In this document: positions 36,359 to 47,477 of the stretch, piece by piece | Position numbering within the stretch: position 1 is the first letter of the stretch | How the letters are laid out: each line of letters starts with the position of its first letter | NCBI RefSeq assembly: GCF_001426665.1 | Contig: NZ_LMEY01000023.1 | Location: forward strand, 643,268-707,267 | From: Rhizobium sp. Root1334 | GTDB taxonomy: Bacteria > Pseudomonadota > Alphaproteobacteria > Rhizobiales > Rhizobiaceae | Direction: 5' to 3' | Length of the DNA: 64,000 nt | Translations under genes and position numbers: made by a program | The notes under the pieces: model-generated | The model's database searches: none | Told to the model about the DNA's origin: nothing | The model's input: the letters and a program-made list of their open reading frames with translations, nothing else

Positions 36359-37390
36359 ATGAGCTGGCAACCGGCGGATAATCGCTACGAGACGATGAAA
36401 TACAACCGCTGCGGCAAGACGGGGCTAAAACTGCCGGCGATTTCGCTCGGCCTGTGGCACAATTTCGGCCATGACACGCCGCACGAGCGCAAGCTCGACA
36501 TGTGCCGCACGGCGTTCGACCTCGGCATCACCCATTTCGACCTCGCCAACAATTACGGCCCGCCTCCGGGCTCGGCTGAAACCGCATTCGGCGAAATTCT
36601 GCGCACCGATTTTGCCGGTCTGCGCGACGAGCTGATCATTTCCTCCAAGGCCGGCTACGACATGTGGCCGGGTCCGTATGGCGAATGGGGCAGCCGCAAG
36701 TATCTGATCGCCTCCTGCGATCAAAGCCTTGCCCGTATGGGCCTCGACTATGTCGACATCTTCTATTCGCACCGATTCGATCCCGACACGCCCCTGGAGG
36801 AAACCTGCGGCGCGCTCGATCATATCGTCCGCTCGGGTAGGGCGCTCTATGTCGGCATTTCCTCCTACAATTCGCAGCGCACCCGGGAAGCCACCGCGAT
36901 CCTCAAGGATCTCGGCACGCCGCTGATCATCCACCAGCCAAGCTATTCGATGCTCAACCGTTGGATCGAGGATGATGGCCTGGTCGATACGTTGGAAGAC
37001 CTCGGCATCGGCTCGATCGTGTTTTCGCCTTTGGCGCAGGGCATGCTGACGACCAAATATCTCGGCGGTATCCCAACCGACAGCCGGGCGGCACAGAACC
37101 ACTTTCTCAAGAAGGATTTCATCCGTCCGTCGATCATCGACAATATCCGCAAGCTCAACGAGATCGCCGAGAAGCGCGGCCAGACGCTGGCGCAGATGGC
37201 GATCGCATGGGTCTTGCGCGGCGGCCGTATCACGTCGGCGCTGATCGGTGCCAGCCGGTCTTCGCAGATTGTCGATTGTGTTGCAGCCCTGAAGAACGAC
37301 ACGTTTACGGCGGAAGAACTGGCGGCGATCGACGTTTATGCCAAGGAAGCCGACATCAACCTGTGGGCTTCGTCGGCGGAGCGCGATTAA
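36359..37390 (+). CDS. Aldo/keto reductase (YghZ/MgrA-like)
   Basis: NADPH-dependent aldo/keto reductase of 343 residues close to the L-glyceraldehyde-3-phosphate reductase YghZ group. Markers: GITHFDLANNYGPPPGSAE with the catalytic Asp and Tyr, the Lys in SSKAGYDMWPGPYGEWGSRK, the His in DIFYSHRFDPDTPLEET, and the C-terminal cofactor segment ALIGASRSSQIVD. Ribosome binding site CGGAGG lies at about 36346-36351. Possibly detoxifies short aldehydes or reduces a sugar; no operon partner. Confidence 0.92.
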   Translation: MSWQPADNRYETMKYNRCGKTGLKLPAISLGLWHNFGHDTPHERKLDMCRTAFDLGITHFDLANNYGPPPGSAETAFGEILRTDFAGLRDELIISSKAGYDMWPGPYGEWGSRKYLIASCDQSLARMGLDYVDIFYSHRFDPDTPLEETCGALDHIVRSGRALYVGISSYNSQRTREATAILKDLGTPLIIHQPSYSMLNRWIEDDGLVDTLEDLGIGSIVFSPLAQGMLTTKYLGGIPTDSRAAQNHFLKKDFIRPSIIDNIRKLNEIAEKRGQTLAQMAIAWVLRGGRITSALIGASRSSQIVDCVAALKNDTFTAEELAAIDVYAKEADINLWASSAERD

Positions 37391-37415
37391 GCGTCCGATC
37401 TCTACATTATCAAAC

Positions 37416-37449
37416 AAAAGGCACCGGATTGGAAGATCCGGTGCCTTTT
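37416..37449. terminator. Bidirectional terminator, aldo/keto reductase / cysA
   Basis: A 14-bp stem AAAAGGCACCGGAT (37416-37429) with ATCCGGTGCCTTTT (37436-37449); the A-run on one side and T-run on the other suit both convergent genes. Confidence 0.88.
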
Positions 37450-37466
37450 GCATTCAGGGCCTGAGT

Positions 37467-38486
37467 CTAAGCCGGATAGACCCGCGGACGGCGAATCTCG
37501 ACAAAACCATGTGCATCAGCCCGGAACGGAAATTCCGGAGCTGCGTCGAACTCGATGGGCTGACCATCGACCGTCAGCGCCAGAACGCGCCTGGAATCAG
37601 GCCGGTCGATGACGCGGGCGATGGTGGCCTGGATACCGTGGCCATCTTCGCGCCAAGTGACGTCGGCGGGCCTGAAGAACAGTTCTGCCGGACCATCGGC
37701 GATATCGGGTGCATCGAAGGTGACATTCTGGATCTGGGCCTTTTCACCCGACACCGTAACCTTCAGGCGATTGGCATCGCCGAGAAAATTCATGACGAAA
37801 GCACTGGCGGGGGCGCGGCAGACCTCTTCCGGTGTCCCGGTCTGAACGATCTTGCCTTTGTCGAGAATGACGACGCGGTCGGCGAGGTCGAGGGCCTCGG
37901 CCTGGTCATGGGTGACGAACAGCGTGGTGATGCCGAGTTCGTCGTGGATCTTGCGCAGCCAGCGGCGCAGGTCACGCCGCACATTGGCATCGAGCGCGCC
38001 AAACGGTTCGTCGAGCAAAAGCACCTTCGGATCGACGGCGAGTGCGCGGGCCAGCGCGACGCGCTGCCGCTGACCGCCGGAAATCTGGGCGGGAAACCGG
38101 TCCTGCAGGCCTTCCAATTGGACAAGGCGGAGCAGGTGTTCGACCCGGCTGGAAATTTCGGCGGCCGAGCGCCTGGTCTTCGAGACCTTCATGCCGAACG
38201 CGATGTTCTCGCCGACCGTCATATGCGGGAAAAGCGCATAGTGCTGGAAAACGAAGCCGACGCCGCGGTGGCGTACCTCGATATCGGTGGCATTCTCGTC
38301 ACCAAAATAGATGGCGCCGCCATCGGGAAACTCCAGGCCCGCAACCATGCGCAGGATTGTTGTCTTGCCGGAACCGGAGGGGCCGAGCAGGGCGACCAGT
38401 TCACCGCTTTCGATATCCAGTGAGACGCCGTGCACGGCGCGGAACGTGTCGAATGTCTTGACGACGGTGTCGAGGCGGATTTTCAC
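37467..38486 (-). CDS. cysA: Sulfate/thiosulfate ABC transporter ATPase CysA
   Basis: 339 residues. Walker A GPSGSGKTT (about residues 35-43), Q-loop FQHYALFPHM, signature [15 protein letters not shown], Walker B VLLLDEPFGALDA, H-loop VTHDQ, and a C-terminal TOBE domain. The TOBE and the CysWT partners mark it as CysA. Its start overlaps the cysW stop, giving the coupled order sbp-cysT-cysW-cysA on the minus strand. Confidence 0.95.
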   Translation of the reverse strand: MKIRLDTVVKTFDTFRAVHGVSLDIESGELVALLGPSGSGKTTILRMVAGLEFPDGGAIYFGDENATDIEVRHRGVGFVFQHYALFPHMTVGENIAFGMKVSKTRRSAAEISSRVEHLLRLVQLEGLQDRFPAQISGGQRQRVALARALAVDPKVLLLDEPFGALDANVRRDLRRWLRKIHDELGITTLFVTHDQAEALDLADRVVILDKGKIVQTGTPEEVCRAPASAFVMNFLGDANRLKVTVSGEKAQIQNVTFDAPDIADGPAELFFRPADVTWREDGHGIQATIARVIDRPDSRRVLALTVDGQPIEFDAAPEFPFRADAHGFVEIRRPRVYPA

Positions 38487-39376
38487 GGTGTGGTCTCCGA
38501 AATATCAGGTGCTGTGCCGGCAAGCGACGGGCGGCGCACGCGGCCAGCGCCCCGGCGCTCAAGCGCCACCTTGGCAATCAGGGTAACGACGGCGAGCGCC
38601 GCAAGAATCGAGGCGGCGGCAAAGGCGCCAACGGCGTTATAGTCGTGATAGAGCAGTTCGATATGCAGCGGCAGCGTATTGGTCTGGCCGCGAATATTGC
38701 CCGAAACCACAGAAACGGCGCCGAACTCGCCCATGACCCGCGAATTGCAGAGAATGACGCCGTAGAGCAGTGCCCATTTGATGTTCGGCAACGTCACGAA
38801 GAAGAAGGTCCGCCAGCCGCTGGCGCCGAGCGAGGTTGCAGCTTCTTCCAGGTCACGGCCCTGTGCCTGCATCAGCGGAATGAGTTCGCGGGCGACGAAG
38901 GGCGCGGTGACAAACATGCTGGCAAGCACGATGCCGGGTAGGGCGAAGAGTATTTTGACATCGGCCGATTGTAGCGCCTCGCCAAACAGGCCCTGTAGCC
39001 CGTAGACGAAGAGATAGGCGACACCGGCAACGATCGGCGAAACCGAGAACGGGATCTCGATGACGATCAGCAGCAGGCGGCGTCCGGGAAAATCGAACTT
39101 GGTGATCGCCCAGGCGGCGGCCACACCGAAGGCGGTGTTGATGGGCACAGCGATCAGTGCCGTCATCGCCGTCATCAAAATCGCATGACGGGTGTCGGAA
39201 TTGGCGATGGTCTTGCCGAAATAGGCGATGCCCTTGGAAAAGGCCTCGTAACCGATGACGGCCAGCGGTGCGATAATGATCAGCGCCACTAGCGCCAGCA
39301 CAACGGCGATCATCGTGTTGCGGAAGACCGGTGCATCGCCGATCCGCGGGGGACGTCTGGTTTTGGCCATGATCAA
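38483..39376 (-). CDS. cysW: Sulfate ABC transporter permease CysW
   Basis: 297 residues; six membrane segments and the EAA loop EEAATSLGASGWRTFFFVTLPN. The SRVMGEFGAVSVVSGNI block is typical of CysW. Its start (ATG 39376, or ATG 39370) overlaps the cysT stop. The channel is a CysT-CysW heterodimer. Confidence 0.95.
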   Translation of the reverse strand: MIMAKTRRPPRIGDAPVFRNTMIAVVLALVALIIIAPLAVIGYEAFSKGIAYFGKTIANSDTRHAILMTAMTALIAVPINTAFGVAAAWAITKFDFPGRRLLLIVIEIPFSVSPIVAGVAYLFVYGLQGLFGEALQSADVKILFALPGIVLASMFVTAPFVARELIPLMQAQGRDLEEAATSLGASGWRTFFFVTLPNIKWALLYGVILCNSRVMGEFGAVSVVSGNIRGQTNTLPLHIELLYHDYNAVGAFAAASILAALAVVTLIAKVALERRGAGRVRRPSLAGTAPDISETTP

Positions 39377-40194
39377 CCCTTCACCGTGTAGCGCAGGGCA
39401 CGCGCCTGCAGGAGGTTGGTAACGGCAAGCATCGTGAAGGCGGCGATGAGCATCACCGAGGCGATCGCGGCGGAGGCCGGATAGTCGTATTCTTCCAGCC
39501 GGATGAAGGCGAGAAGTGCGGTGATTTCCGTCTCAAACGGCTGGTTGCCGGCAATGAAGATGATCGCCCCGAACTCGCCGAGGCTACGGGCAAACGACAG
39601 TGACAGTCCGGCGAGCAGCGCTGGCGCCAGTTGCGGCAGGATCACCCGCAGGAAAATCTCCATGTCGCTGGCGCCCAGCGTCTGACCGGCTTCCTCGAGC
39701 GCCGGATCAAGCTCCTCCAAAACCGGCTGAACCGTGCGGACGATGAAGGGCAGACTGGTGAAGGCCATGGCGATGATGATGCCGAGCGGCGTATAGGCCA
39801 CCTTGATGCCGATTGCGGCAAGCGGCGCCCCGAACCAACCGTTCGAGGCAAACAGCGTCGTCAGCGCGATACCGGCAACGGCGGTCGGCAATGCGAAGGG
39901 CAGGTCGACCAGGGCATCGACGAAGCGGCGGCCGGGGAAGCGGTAGCGGACGATGACCCAGGCGAGCGCCAGGCCGAACACCAGGTTGAACAGCGTCGCA
40001 GCCAGCGCGCAGAGAATGGTGATCCGGTAGCTGGCAACCGCCCGCTCTGACGAGACGATCCGCCAATAGTCTTCCGGTCCAAGGCTTGCCGCCTTGAAGA
40101 TCAGTGCGCCGAGCGGCAGCACCACGATGATTGCGACATAGACGAGGGTAATGCCGAGCGTCAGGGGCAAGCCTGGAAGAATGCGCCGTGCCAA
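39373..40194 (-). CDS. cysT: Sulfate ABC transporter permease CysT (CysU)
   Basis: 273 residues with six membrane segments; EAA loop EEAGQTLGASDMEIFLRVILPQ and the SLGEFGAIIFIAGN signature. The apparent start is TTG 40194 (MARRILPGLPLTLG), with AAGGGG about 8 bases upstream; no better ATG exists nearby. It lies 115 bp after the binding-protein gene, a gap that includes no clear terminator. Confidence 0.93.
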   Translation of the reverse strand: MARRILPGLPLTLGITLVYVAIIVVLPLGALIFKAASLGPEDYWRIVSSERAVASYRITILCALAATLFNLVFGLALAWVIVRYRFPGRRFVDALVDLPFALPTAVAGIALTTLFASNGWFGAPLAAIGIKVAYTPLGIIIAMAFTSLPFIVRTVQPVLEELDPALEEAGQTLGASDMEIFLRVILPQLAPALLAGLSLSFARSLGEFGAIIFIAGNQPFETEITALLAFIRLEEYDYPASAAIASVMLIAAFTMLAVTNLLQARALRYTVKG

Positions 40195-40309
40195 AAACGT
40201 GCCCCTTGAGAATTGGGTTGAAATGAAAAATCGAATTTGAAAACAACGGGGAGGCCGCGCTGGACGTTCGTCCGGCGCGGCCTGCGTTTTTCACACAATC
40301 GGATTGGGA

Positions 40310-41287
40310 TCAACGATTTCCGTAGATTTTATCCAGTGCAGCGCCTTCGGCAAACTGCTCTTCCTTGATCTTGCCCCAGCCGCCAAAAACGTCTTCCACC
40401 TTTAGCAGGCGAATTTCGGGGAACTGATCCTTGAACTCGGCAGCGACCGCGGCGTCGTTAACGCGGTTGCCGTTCTCGGCCAGAATCTTCTGGCCTTCCG
40501 GCGTGTAGAGGAAATCGAGATAGGACTTTGCCAGATCGCGGGTGCCGTTCTTGTCAACGACCTTGTCGACGATGGCGACCGGGAATTCCGCGAGCAGGCT
40601 GACCGACGGCGTGACGATGTCGAACTTGTCTTCGCCGAATTCCTTGGCAATGCCCTTGGTTTCGGCTTCGAAGGTGATCAGCACGTCACCGGTTTCGCGT
40701 TCGACGAATGTCGTCGTCGCGGCGCGTCCACCAGTGTCGAATACCGGAACATTGTCAAAGATCTTCTTGACGAATTCCTCGACCTTGGCCGGGTCGTTGG
40801 CGAATTTTTCCTTCGCGTAGGCTGTGGCTGCCAGATAGGTGTAGCGGGCGTTGCCGGATGTCTTCGGGTTCGGGAAGATCACCTTGACGTCGTCGCGCAC
40901 CAGATCGTCCCAATCCTTGACGCCCTTCGGATTGCCTTCTCGCACCAAGAAGGACGGGAAGGAATAGAACGGCGACGCATTGTTGGCGAAATCGCTCTTC
41001 CAGTCGTCCGAAACGAAGCCGCCCTTCACCAAGGCATCGACATCCGTCACCTGGTTGAAGGTAACGACATCGGCTTCCAACCCTTCGAGGATGGCGCGGG
41101 CCTGCTTGGAGGAGCCACCATGCGACTGGTCGACGGTGGCGCCAGGATGGGCTGCGACGAAAGCTTCGTTGACCTGTTCGAACAGTTCGCGGGAAATATC
41201 GTACGACGCATTGAGCAGCTTGTCGGCGGCAGCAGCCGGAAGGGTCAAGGCGGCGAGCGCGGCACCGATGAGCAAAAGACGTTTCAT
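40310..41287 (-). CDS. sbp: Sulfate-binding protein
   Basis: Periplasmic sulfate/thiosulfate-binding protein. Signal peptide about residues 1-21 (KRLLLIGAALAALTLPAAAA), then LLNASYDISRELFEQVNEAF and DQSHGGSSKQARAILEG, hallmark ligand loops of the Sbp/CysP family; NPKTSGNARY and DTGGRAATTTF also fit. ATG 41287 follows GGGGAG; the upstream frame to 41323 is not needed. First gene of the sulfate operon, likely induced by sulfur limitation (inference). Confidence 0.95.
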   Translation of the reverse strand: MKRLLLIGAALAALTLPAAAADKLLNASYDISRELFEQVNEAFVAAHPGATVDQSHGGSSKQARAILEGLEADVVTFNQVTDVDALVKGGFVSDDWKSDFANNASPFYSFPSFLVREGNPKGVKDWDDLVRDDVKVIFPNPKTSGNARYTYLAATAYAKEKFANDPAKVEEFVKKIFDNVPVFDTGGRAATTTFVERETGDVLITFEAETKGIAKEFGEDKFDIVTPSVSLLAEFPVAIVDKVVDKNGTRDLAKSYLDFLYTPEGQKILAENGNRVNDAAVAAEFKDQFPEIRLLKVEDVFGGWGKIKEEQFAEGAALDKIYGNR

Positions 41288-42906
<1,619 letters not shown>

Positions 42907-42932
42907 GCCCTGCTCGGATAGCATTGCAAAAA

Positions 42933-42969
42933 CGAAAAACCCCGGAGCCAATGGCTCCGGGGTTTTTCG
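42933..42969. terminator. Terminator after TRAP binding-protein gene
   Basis: A 17-bp perfect stem, 42933-42949 (ending CCCCGGAGCC) with 42953-42969 (GGCTCCGGGGTTTTTCG), and a 3-base loop. T-runs occur on both strands. A second hairpin at 42991-43015 (ATGGGCCGGT/ACCGGCCCAT) lies nearer the dctM stop and may serve the leftward transcript. Confidence 0.9.
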
Positions 42970-43022
42970 TTTCTCGTCTTGTAAGAGGAAATGGGCCGGT
43001 TCGAGACCGGCCCATTCGGTTG

Positions 43023-44795
43023 TCAGTTGAACGACGGCGGCGCGCTGAGGTCGTTGGCTGGCTTCTGTTCCGCCGGTTTCTGGCTGCCGTCGAGTGGATT
43101 GCCACCCGGCAACTGCAGGCCGCCGGGTAAGCCGAGACCGCCGCCATTGTCGGGCAGCGTCAGTCCGCCGCCGCCGGTGCCAAATCCGGGAACCTCGATC
43201 TTGATCGTGTTCGGATCGACCACGGCGGCATCGCCCTTGTAATGCATGACCATCTGCGGGAACGCGATAGTGAGAGCCACCATGATGATCTGGATGCCGA
43301 CGAAGGGCACCGCACCCCAGTAGATCTGTCCCGTTGTCACCGGCTGCGTGATCTTGCCGGTCACCCTGTCGAGATAGGGGACCTTGGCTGCCACTGATCT
43401 CAGGTAGAACAGCGCAAAACCGAAGGGCGGATGCATGAAGCTGGTCTGCATGTTGATGCCGAGCAGGACGCCGAACCAGATGAGGTCGATGCCCAGTTTG
43501 TCGGCCGCCGGTGCGAGCAGCGGGACGATGATGAAGGCAAGCTCGAAGAAGTCGAGGAAGAATGCCAGGAAGAAGACCAGCAGGTTGACGGCGATCAGGA
43601 AGCCGGTCTCGCCGCCTGGCATGGCAACCAGCAGATGCTCGACCCAGATATGACCGTTGACCCCATAAAAGGTCAGCGAGAACACGCGGGCGCCGATAAG
43701 GATGAACAGCACGAAGGCCGAGAGGCGCGTTGTGGCCGTCAGCGCCGAACGCACGACGTCCATGCTGAGCCTGCCCTTGGCGGCGGCCATCACCAGTGCA
43801 CCAACCGCGCCCATGGCTCCGCCTTCGGTCGGCGTGGCAATGCCGAGGAAGATCGTACCGAGCACGAGGAAGATCAGCGCCAGCGGCGGGATCAGCACGA
43901 TGATGACCTGCTGGGCAAGCCGGGACATCGCGTTGACCTTCAAGGTCCTGTCGAGAAGCGCAACAACATAGATGAAAGCGACGCCCACCGTTGCGCCGAG
44001 AATATCGGCATTTTCACCATGGGTTGGATAGAGATAGATATGGGCGGCATAGGCAAAGCCCGCCGCGACGACCAGCGCGATGAATAGCGAGGTTACGCCT
44101 GAGCCCAGCGTGCGGGCTTCGAGCGGCAGCGCCGGCATGGAATCGCGCCTGACGAACGTCATGATCAGGATGTAGAGCATGTACAGTCCGGTCAGAACCA
44201 GGCCTGGGATCAAGGCGCCGGCATACATGTCGCCGACGGAGCGGCCGAGTTGGTCGGCAAGAACGATCAGAACGAGCGATGGCGGGATGATCTGTGCGAG
44301 CGTGCCGGACGCTGCGATAACGCCGGAGGCGACGCGCCGGTCGTAACCATAGCGCAGCATGATCGGCAGCGAGATCAGGCCCATGGCGATGACGGAAGCG
44401 GCAACCACGCCGGTGGTCGCCGCCAGCAATGCGCCAACGAAGATGACGGCATAGGCAAGGCCGCCACGGACCGGGCCGAACAGCTGGCCGATCGTGTCGA
44501 GCAGGTCTTCGGCCATGCCGGAGCGTTCGAGCACGATCCCCATAAAGGTAAAGAAGGGAATGGCGAGCAAAGTGTCGTTCGACATCACCCCCCAGAAACG
44601 ATCCGGCAGCGCATTGAGCAGCGGCCAGGAGAGGTTGATCGAACCGCCGGACAAGGGGGCGAGTTCAACGCCGATGATGAAGAACAGCAGGCCGTTGGCG
44701 GCGAGCGAAAAGGCAACAGGGTAGCCGAGCAGAAGGAAGACGATCAAGGATACGAACATGATCGGCGCGAGATTGACGGCGATGAATTCCATCAT
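43023..44795 (-). CDS. TRAP transporter large permease (DctM) with C-terminal extension
   Basis: 590 residues, versus about 430 for a classic DctM. Many membrane segments include VMSNDTLLAIPFFTFMGIVLERSGMAEDLL and the ASGTLAQIIPPSLVLIVLADQ signature. An internal hydrophobic region at about residues 235-310 is typical of the larger TakM-like group. The last ~65 residues form a Gly/Pro-rich, low-complexity tail (GFGTGGGGLTLPDNGGGLG ... SAPPSFN), unlike the membrane body. The start overlaps the DctQ stop (ATGA-like), so the two are coupled. Confidence 0.93.
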   Translation of the reverse strand: MMEFIAVNLAPIMFVSLIVFLLLGYPVAFSLAANGLLFFIIGVELAPLSGGSINLSWPLLNALPDRFWGVMSNDTLLAIPFFTFMGIVLERSGMAEDLLDTIGQLFGPVRGGLAYAVIFVGALLAATTGVVAASVIAMGLISLPIMLRYGYDRRVASGVIAASGTLAQIIPPSLVLIVLADQLGRSVGDMYAGALIPGLVLTGLYMLYILIMTFVRRDSMPALPLEARTLGSGVTSLFIALVVAAGFAYAAHIYLYPTHGENADILGATVGVAFIYVVALLDRTLKVNAMSRLAQQVIIVLIPPLALIFLVLGTIFLGIATPTEGGAMGAVGALVMAAAKGRLSMDVVRSALTATTRLSAFVLFILIGARVFSLTFYGVNGHIWVEHLLVAMPGGETGFLIAVNLLVFFLAFFLDFFELAFIIVPLLAPAADKLGIDLIWFGVLLGINMQTSFMHPPFGFALFYLRSVAAKVPYLDRVTGKITQPVTTGQIYWGAVPFVGIQIIMVALTIAFPQMVMHYKGDAAVVDPNTIKIEVPGFGTGGGGLTLPDNGGGLGLPGGLQLPGGNPLDGSQKPAEQKPANDLSAPPSFN

Positions 44796-45367
44796 GGGCG
44801 TGCCTCCGGAGCGGCAATGTCGTCAAGCGGCGCGTGGGTCGGCACGTATGGTGTCGGATCCTCCATGTTGCCGGTCATGATGGCGATCTTCTTGATGATT
44901 TCGGAGACACCCTGCAGCACAAGCAGCACGAAGCCGAACAGCAAAATGGCCTTGGCCGGCCAGACGATCAGGCCGCCGGCACTGGAAGAGCCTTCCTGCG
45001 AGCGAACCGACATCAGCACATAGGGGACGAGGTAATAGGTCATCAGCAGGACGAACGGCATCAGGAAGAAGACGTGACCAAACAGGTCGATCCAGTGCTG
45101 CGTCCGGCGCGAAAACTTGCCGTAGACCACGTCGATGCGGATATGTTCGTTCTGGCTGAGCGTGTAGGCCGCCGCCAGCATAAAGGCGGCGCCAAACAGG
45201 TACCATTGCGCCTCAAGCCAGGCGTTCGACGACATGTTGAAGATTTTTCGGATAATGGCATTGCCGGCGCTGACCAGTACGGCCACCAGGATCAGCCATG
45301 AGACTGATTTGCCGATGATTTCCGTGACACGATCAATGAGCCTGCTGATACCGAGCAGTGCGGTCAT
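44792..45367 (-). CDS. TRAP transporter small permease (DctQ)
   Basis: Four-helix membrane subunit, 191 residues from ATG 45367, which has GGGAGGA 6 bases upstream. Family markers: SAGNAIIRKIF, WLEAQWYLFGAAFMLAAAYTL and NEHIRIDVVYGKFSRRTQHWIDL. The first gene of the leftward permease pair; works with DctM and the binding protein encoded at 41800-42906. Confidence 0.93.
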   Translation of the reverse strand: MTALLGISRLIDRVTEIIGKSVSWLILVAVLVSAGNAIIRKIFNMSSNAWLEAQWYLFGAAFMLAAAYTLSQNEHIRIDVVYGKFSRRTQHWIDLFGHVFFLMPFVLLMTYYLVPYVLMSVRSQEGSSSAGGLIVWPAKAILLFGFVLLVLQGVSEIIKKIAIMTGNMEDPTPYVPTHAPLDDIAAPEARP

Positions 45368-45716
45368 GTATATTCCTCCCCGCCAAGCTGATTTTCGATC
45401 TTTTTTTGCCAAGCATAGCCACAGTGCCGATTTCAAGTGCCGTTTCAAGTCTGCGTCCGGATTTTCCGGCATAGTCCGGCAACGTCATACCAAAGTCGCA
45501 TATGGACTTTCCGTCTTTGCCTAAAGCTTAGGCAGGAACTGTGGGAAACCTGCGTGCAAACGGCGGTAGCTCTGCTGCAGGATGTTGCCACGCATAGGGA
45601 AAAGCGTGAGTCGGTGGCGACGCGGGGAATGTCGCTTCCAACATCAAACAAGGACTTGCAAGTGCGCCCGGTTTCAGGCCGTATGGCATTTCGAGAATCC
45701 ATGAGGTACGTTCGTC
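45368..45716. other. Divergent intergenic region, dctQ / GH43 gene
   Basis: About 350 bp without a supported gene; must contain promoters for both flanking genes. GCCTAAAGCTTAGGC (about 45517-45531) is a short palindrome. No further structure was recognised. Confidence 0.4.
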
Positions 45717-47336
45717 ATGACCGCGATGATCCGCAATCCGATCCTTCCAGGCTTCAATCCGGACCCATCCATCTGCCGGGTCGGCGAGGACTATTATATC
45801 GCCACCTCCACCTTCGAATGGTATCCGGGCGTACAGATCCATCATTCGCGCGATCTGGTAAACTGGACCTTGGTGCGACGGCCGCTGGAGCGGGCAAGCC
45901 AGCTCGATATGCGCGGTAATCCCGACAGTTGCGGCGTCTGGGCGCCGTGCCTGTCGCATGCGGATGGTCTGTTCTATCTGGTCTATACCGACGTCAAACG
46001 CTTCGATGGAAACTTCAAGGATGCTCACAACTACATCGTCACTTCGCCAACGATCGAAGGCGAATGGTCGGATCCGGTCTATGTCAATTCGTCCGGCTTC
46101 GATCCATCGCTGTTTCACGATGACGATGGCCGCAAATGGTTTCTCAACATGCAGTGGAACCATCGCACCGAGAGCTTTGGCGGCGCTCCGAAATCGCCGG
46201 CCTTTGATGGTATCCTGCTGCAGGAATGGGATCCGGTGGCGAAAAAATTGACCGGCGCGATCCGCAATATCTTTGCAGGGAGTGCGCAAGGCCTGGTGGA
46301 AGGGCCGCATCTCTTCAAGCGGAGTGGCTGGTACTATCTGACGACCGCGGAAGGTGGCACTGGCTACGATCATGTGGTGACCATGGCGCGTTCCCGGACG
46401 ATCGAGGGGCCGTATGAAATGCATCCGCAGACACATCTGATCACCTCCAAGGATCATCCTGACGCTGCGCTGCAAAGGGCAGGGCATGGGCAGTATGTCG
46501 AGACCCCGGACGGGCAAGCCTATCATACCCACCTGACCGGCCGTCCTCTGGCACCGTTACGCCGCTGCACGCTCGGCCGCGAGACGGCGTTGCAGAAATG
46601 CGTCTGGGGCGAGGACGACTGGTTGTATCTTGCGCAGGGCGGGGTCGTGCCGGATGTCGATGTGCCGGCACCGGGCGAGGCGGTTGTCATCGACAAACCA
46701 GCCCGTGTTGAAACCGAATTCGACAGTCCGCAATTGCCCAGGGATTTCCAGTGGCTGCGGACACCGGTGCCAGAGCGGATTTTCTCGCTGTCGGAAAGGC
46801 CGGGCCATCTGCGGTTATTCGGCCGCGAAAGCATCGGCAGCTGGTTCGAGCAGGCTCTGGTGGCAAGACGTCAGGAACATCACTCTTTTCGAGCGGAAAC
46901 CGTCGTCGAATTTGAGCCCGACACTTATCAACAGGCTGCGGGGCTCACGCATTATTACAATCGCCACAAGTTTCACGCGGCCGCCGTCACGCTGCACGAA
47001 CAACTCGGCCGGGTGGTGACAATCTTTTCCTGCAATGGTGATTTCCCGCATAGCCGCATGACATTCCCGGTCGAAAGCGGCGTCTCCGTGCCGTTCGGCC
47101 GGGTGCATCTGGCCATGGAAATCCGTGACAACGATCTGCAGTTCTTCTGGCATGCGGATGGGTATCGCACATGGCGCAAACTCGGGCCTTTGCTCGATGC
47201 CGGCGTGGTTTCGGATGAAGGCGGACGCGGCGAGCATGGGTCCTTTACCGGGGCATTCGCCGGCGTCTTTGCCTTTGACACATCGGGCCGGGCGCAGGAG
47301 GCGGATTTTGACCGATTTATCTATGAGGCGCTGTAA
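45717..47336 (+). CDS. GH43 beta-xylosidase/alpha-arabinofuranosidase
   Basis: 539 residues: an N-terminal five-bladed beta-propeller with base Asp16 (FNPDPS), Asp129 (GFDPSLF) and acid Glu195 (LVEGPHL), followed by a C-terminal beta-sandwich (about residues 330-539) typical of XynB-like GH43 enzymes. No signal peptide, so it acts on imported xylo- or arabino-oligosaccharides. No sugar transporter is adjacent, so its transporter is elsewhere or the TRAP operon is unrelated. A second ATG at 45726 is possible. Confidence 0.94.
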   Translation: MTAMIRNPILPGFNPDPSICRVGEDYYIATSTFEWYPGVQIHHSRDLVNWTLVRRPLERASQLDMRGNPDSCGVWAPCLSHADGLFYLVYTDVKRFDGNFKDAHNYIVTSPTIEGEWSDPVYVNSSGFDPSLFHDDDGRKWFLNMQWNHRTESFGGAPKSPAFDGILLQEWDPVAKKLTGAIRNIFAGSAQGLVEGPHLFKRSGWYYLTTAEGGTGYDHVVTMARSRTIEGPYEMHPQTHLITSKDHPDAALQRAGHGQYVETPDGQAYHTHLTGRPLAPLRRCTLGRETALQKCVWGEDDWLYLAQGGVVPDVDVPAPGEAVVIDKPARVETEFDSPQLPRDFQWLRTPVPERIFSLSERPGHLRLFGRESIGSWFEQALVARRQEHHSFRAETVVEFEPDTYQQAAGLTHYYNRHKFHAAAVTLHEQLGRVVTIFSCNGDFPHSRMTFPVESGVSVPFGRVHLAMEIRDNDLQFFWHADGYRTWRKLGPLLDAGVVSDEGGRGEHGSFTGAFAGVFAFDTSGRAQEADFDRFIYEAL

Positions 47337-47477
47337 TCGTCGGTTGCAAGTTTGTTCGTTGTATCAGTTAATTCTTATAATTAACTGATATCATTACAAT
47401 TTTGTAATTTGCTGTTTCAGTTTCCGTTCATCTTTGCGGCCGTAGTTTCGGGATGTCAAAAACGAAAGGACACCCCG

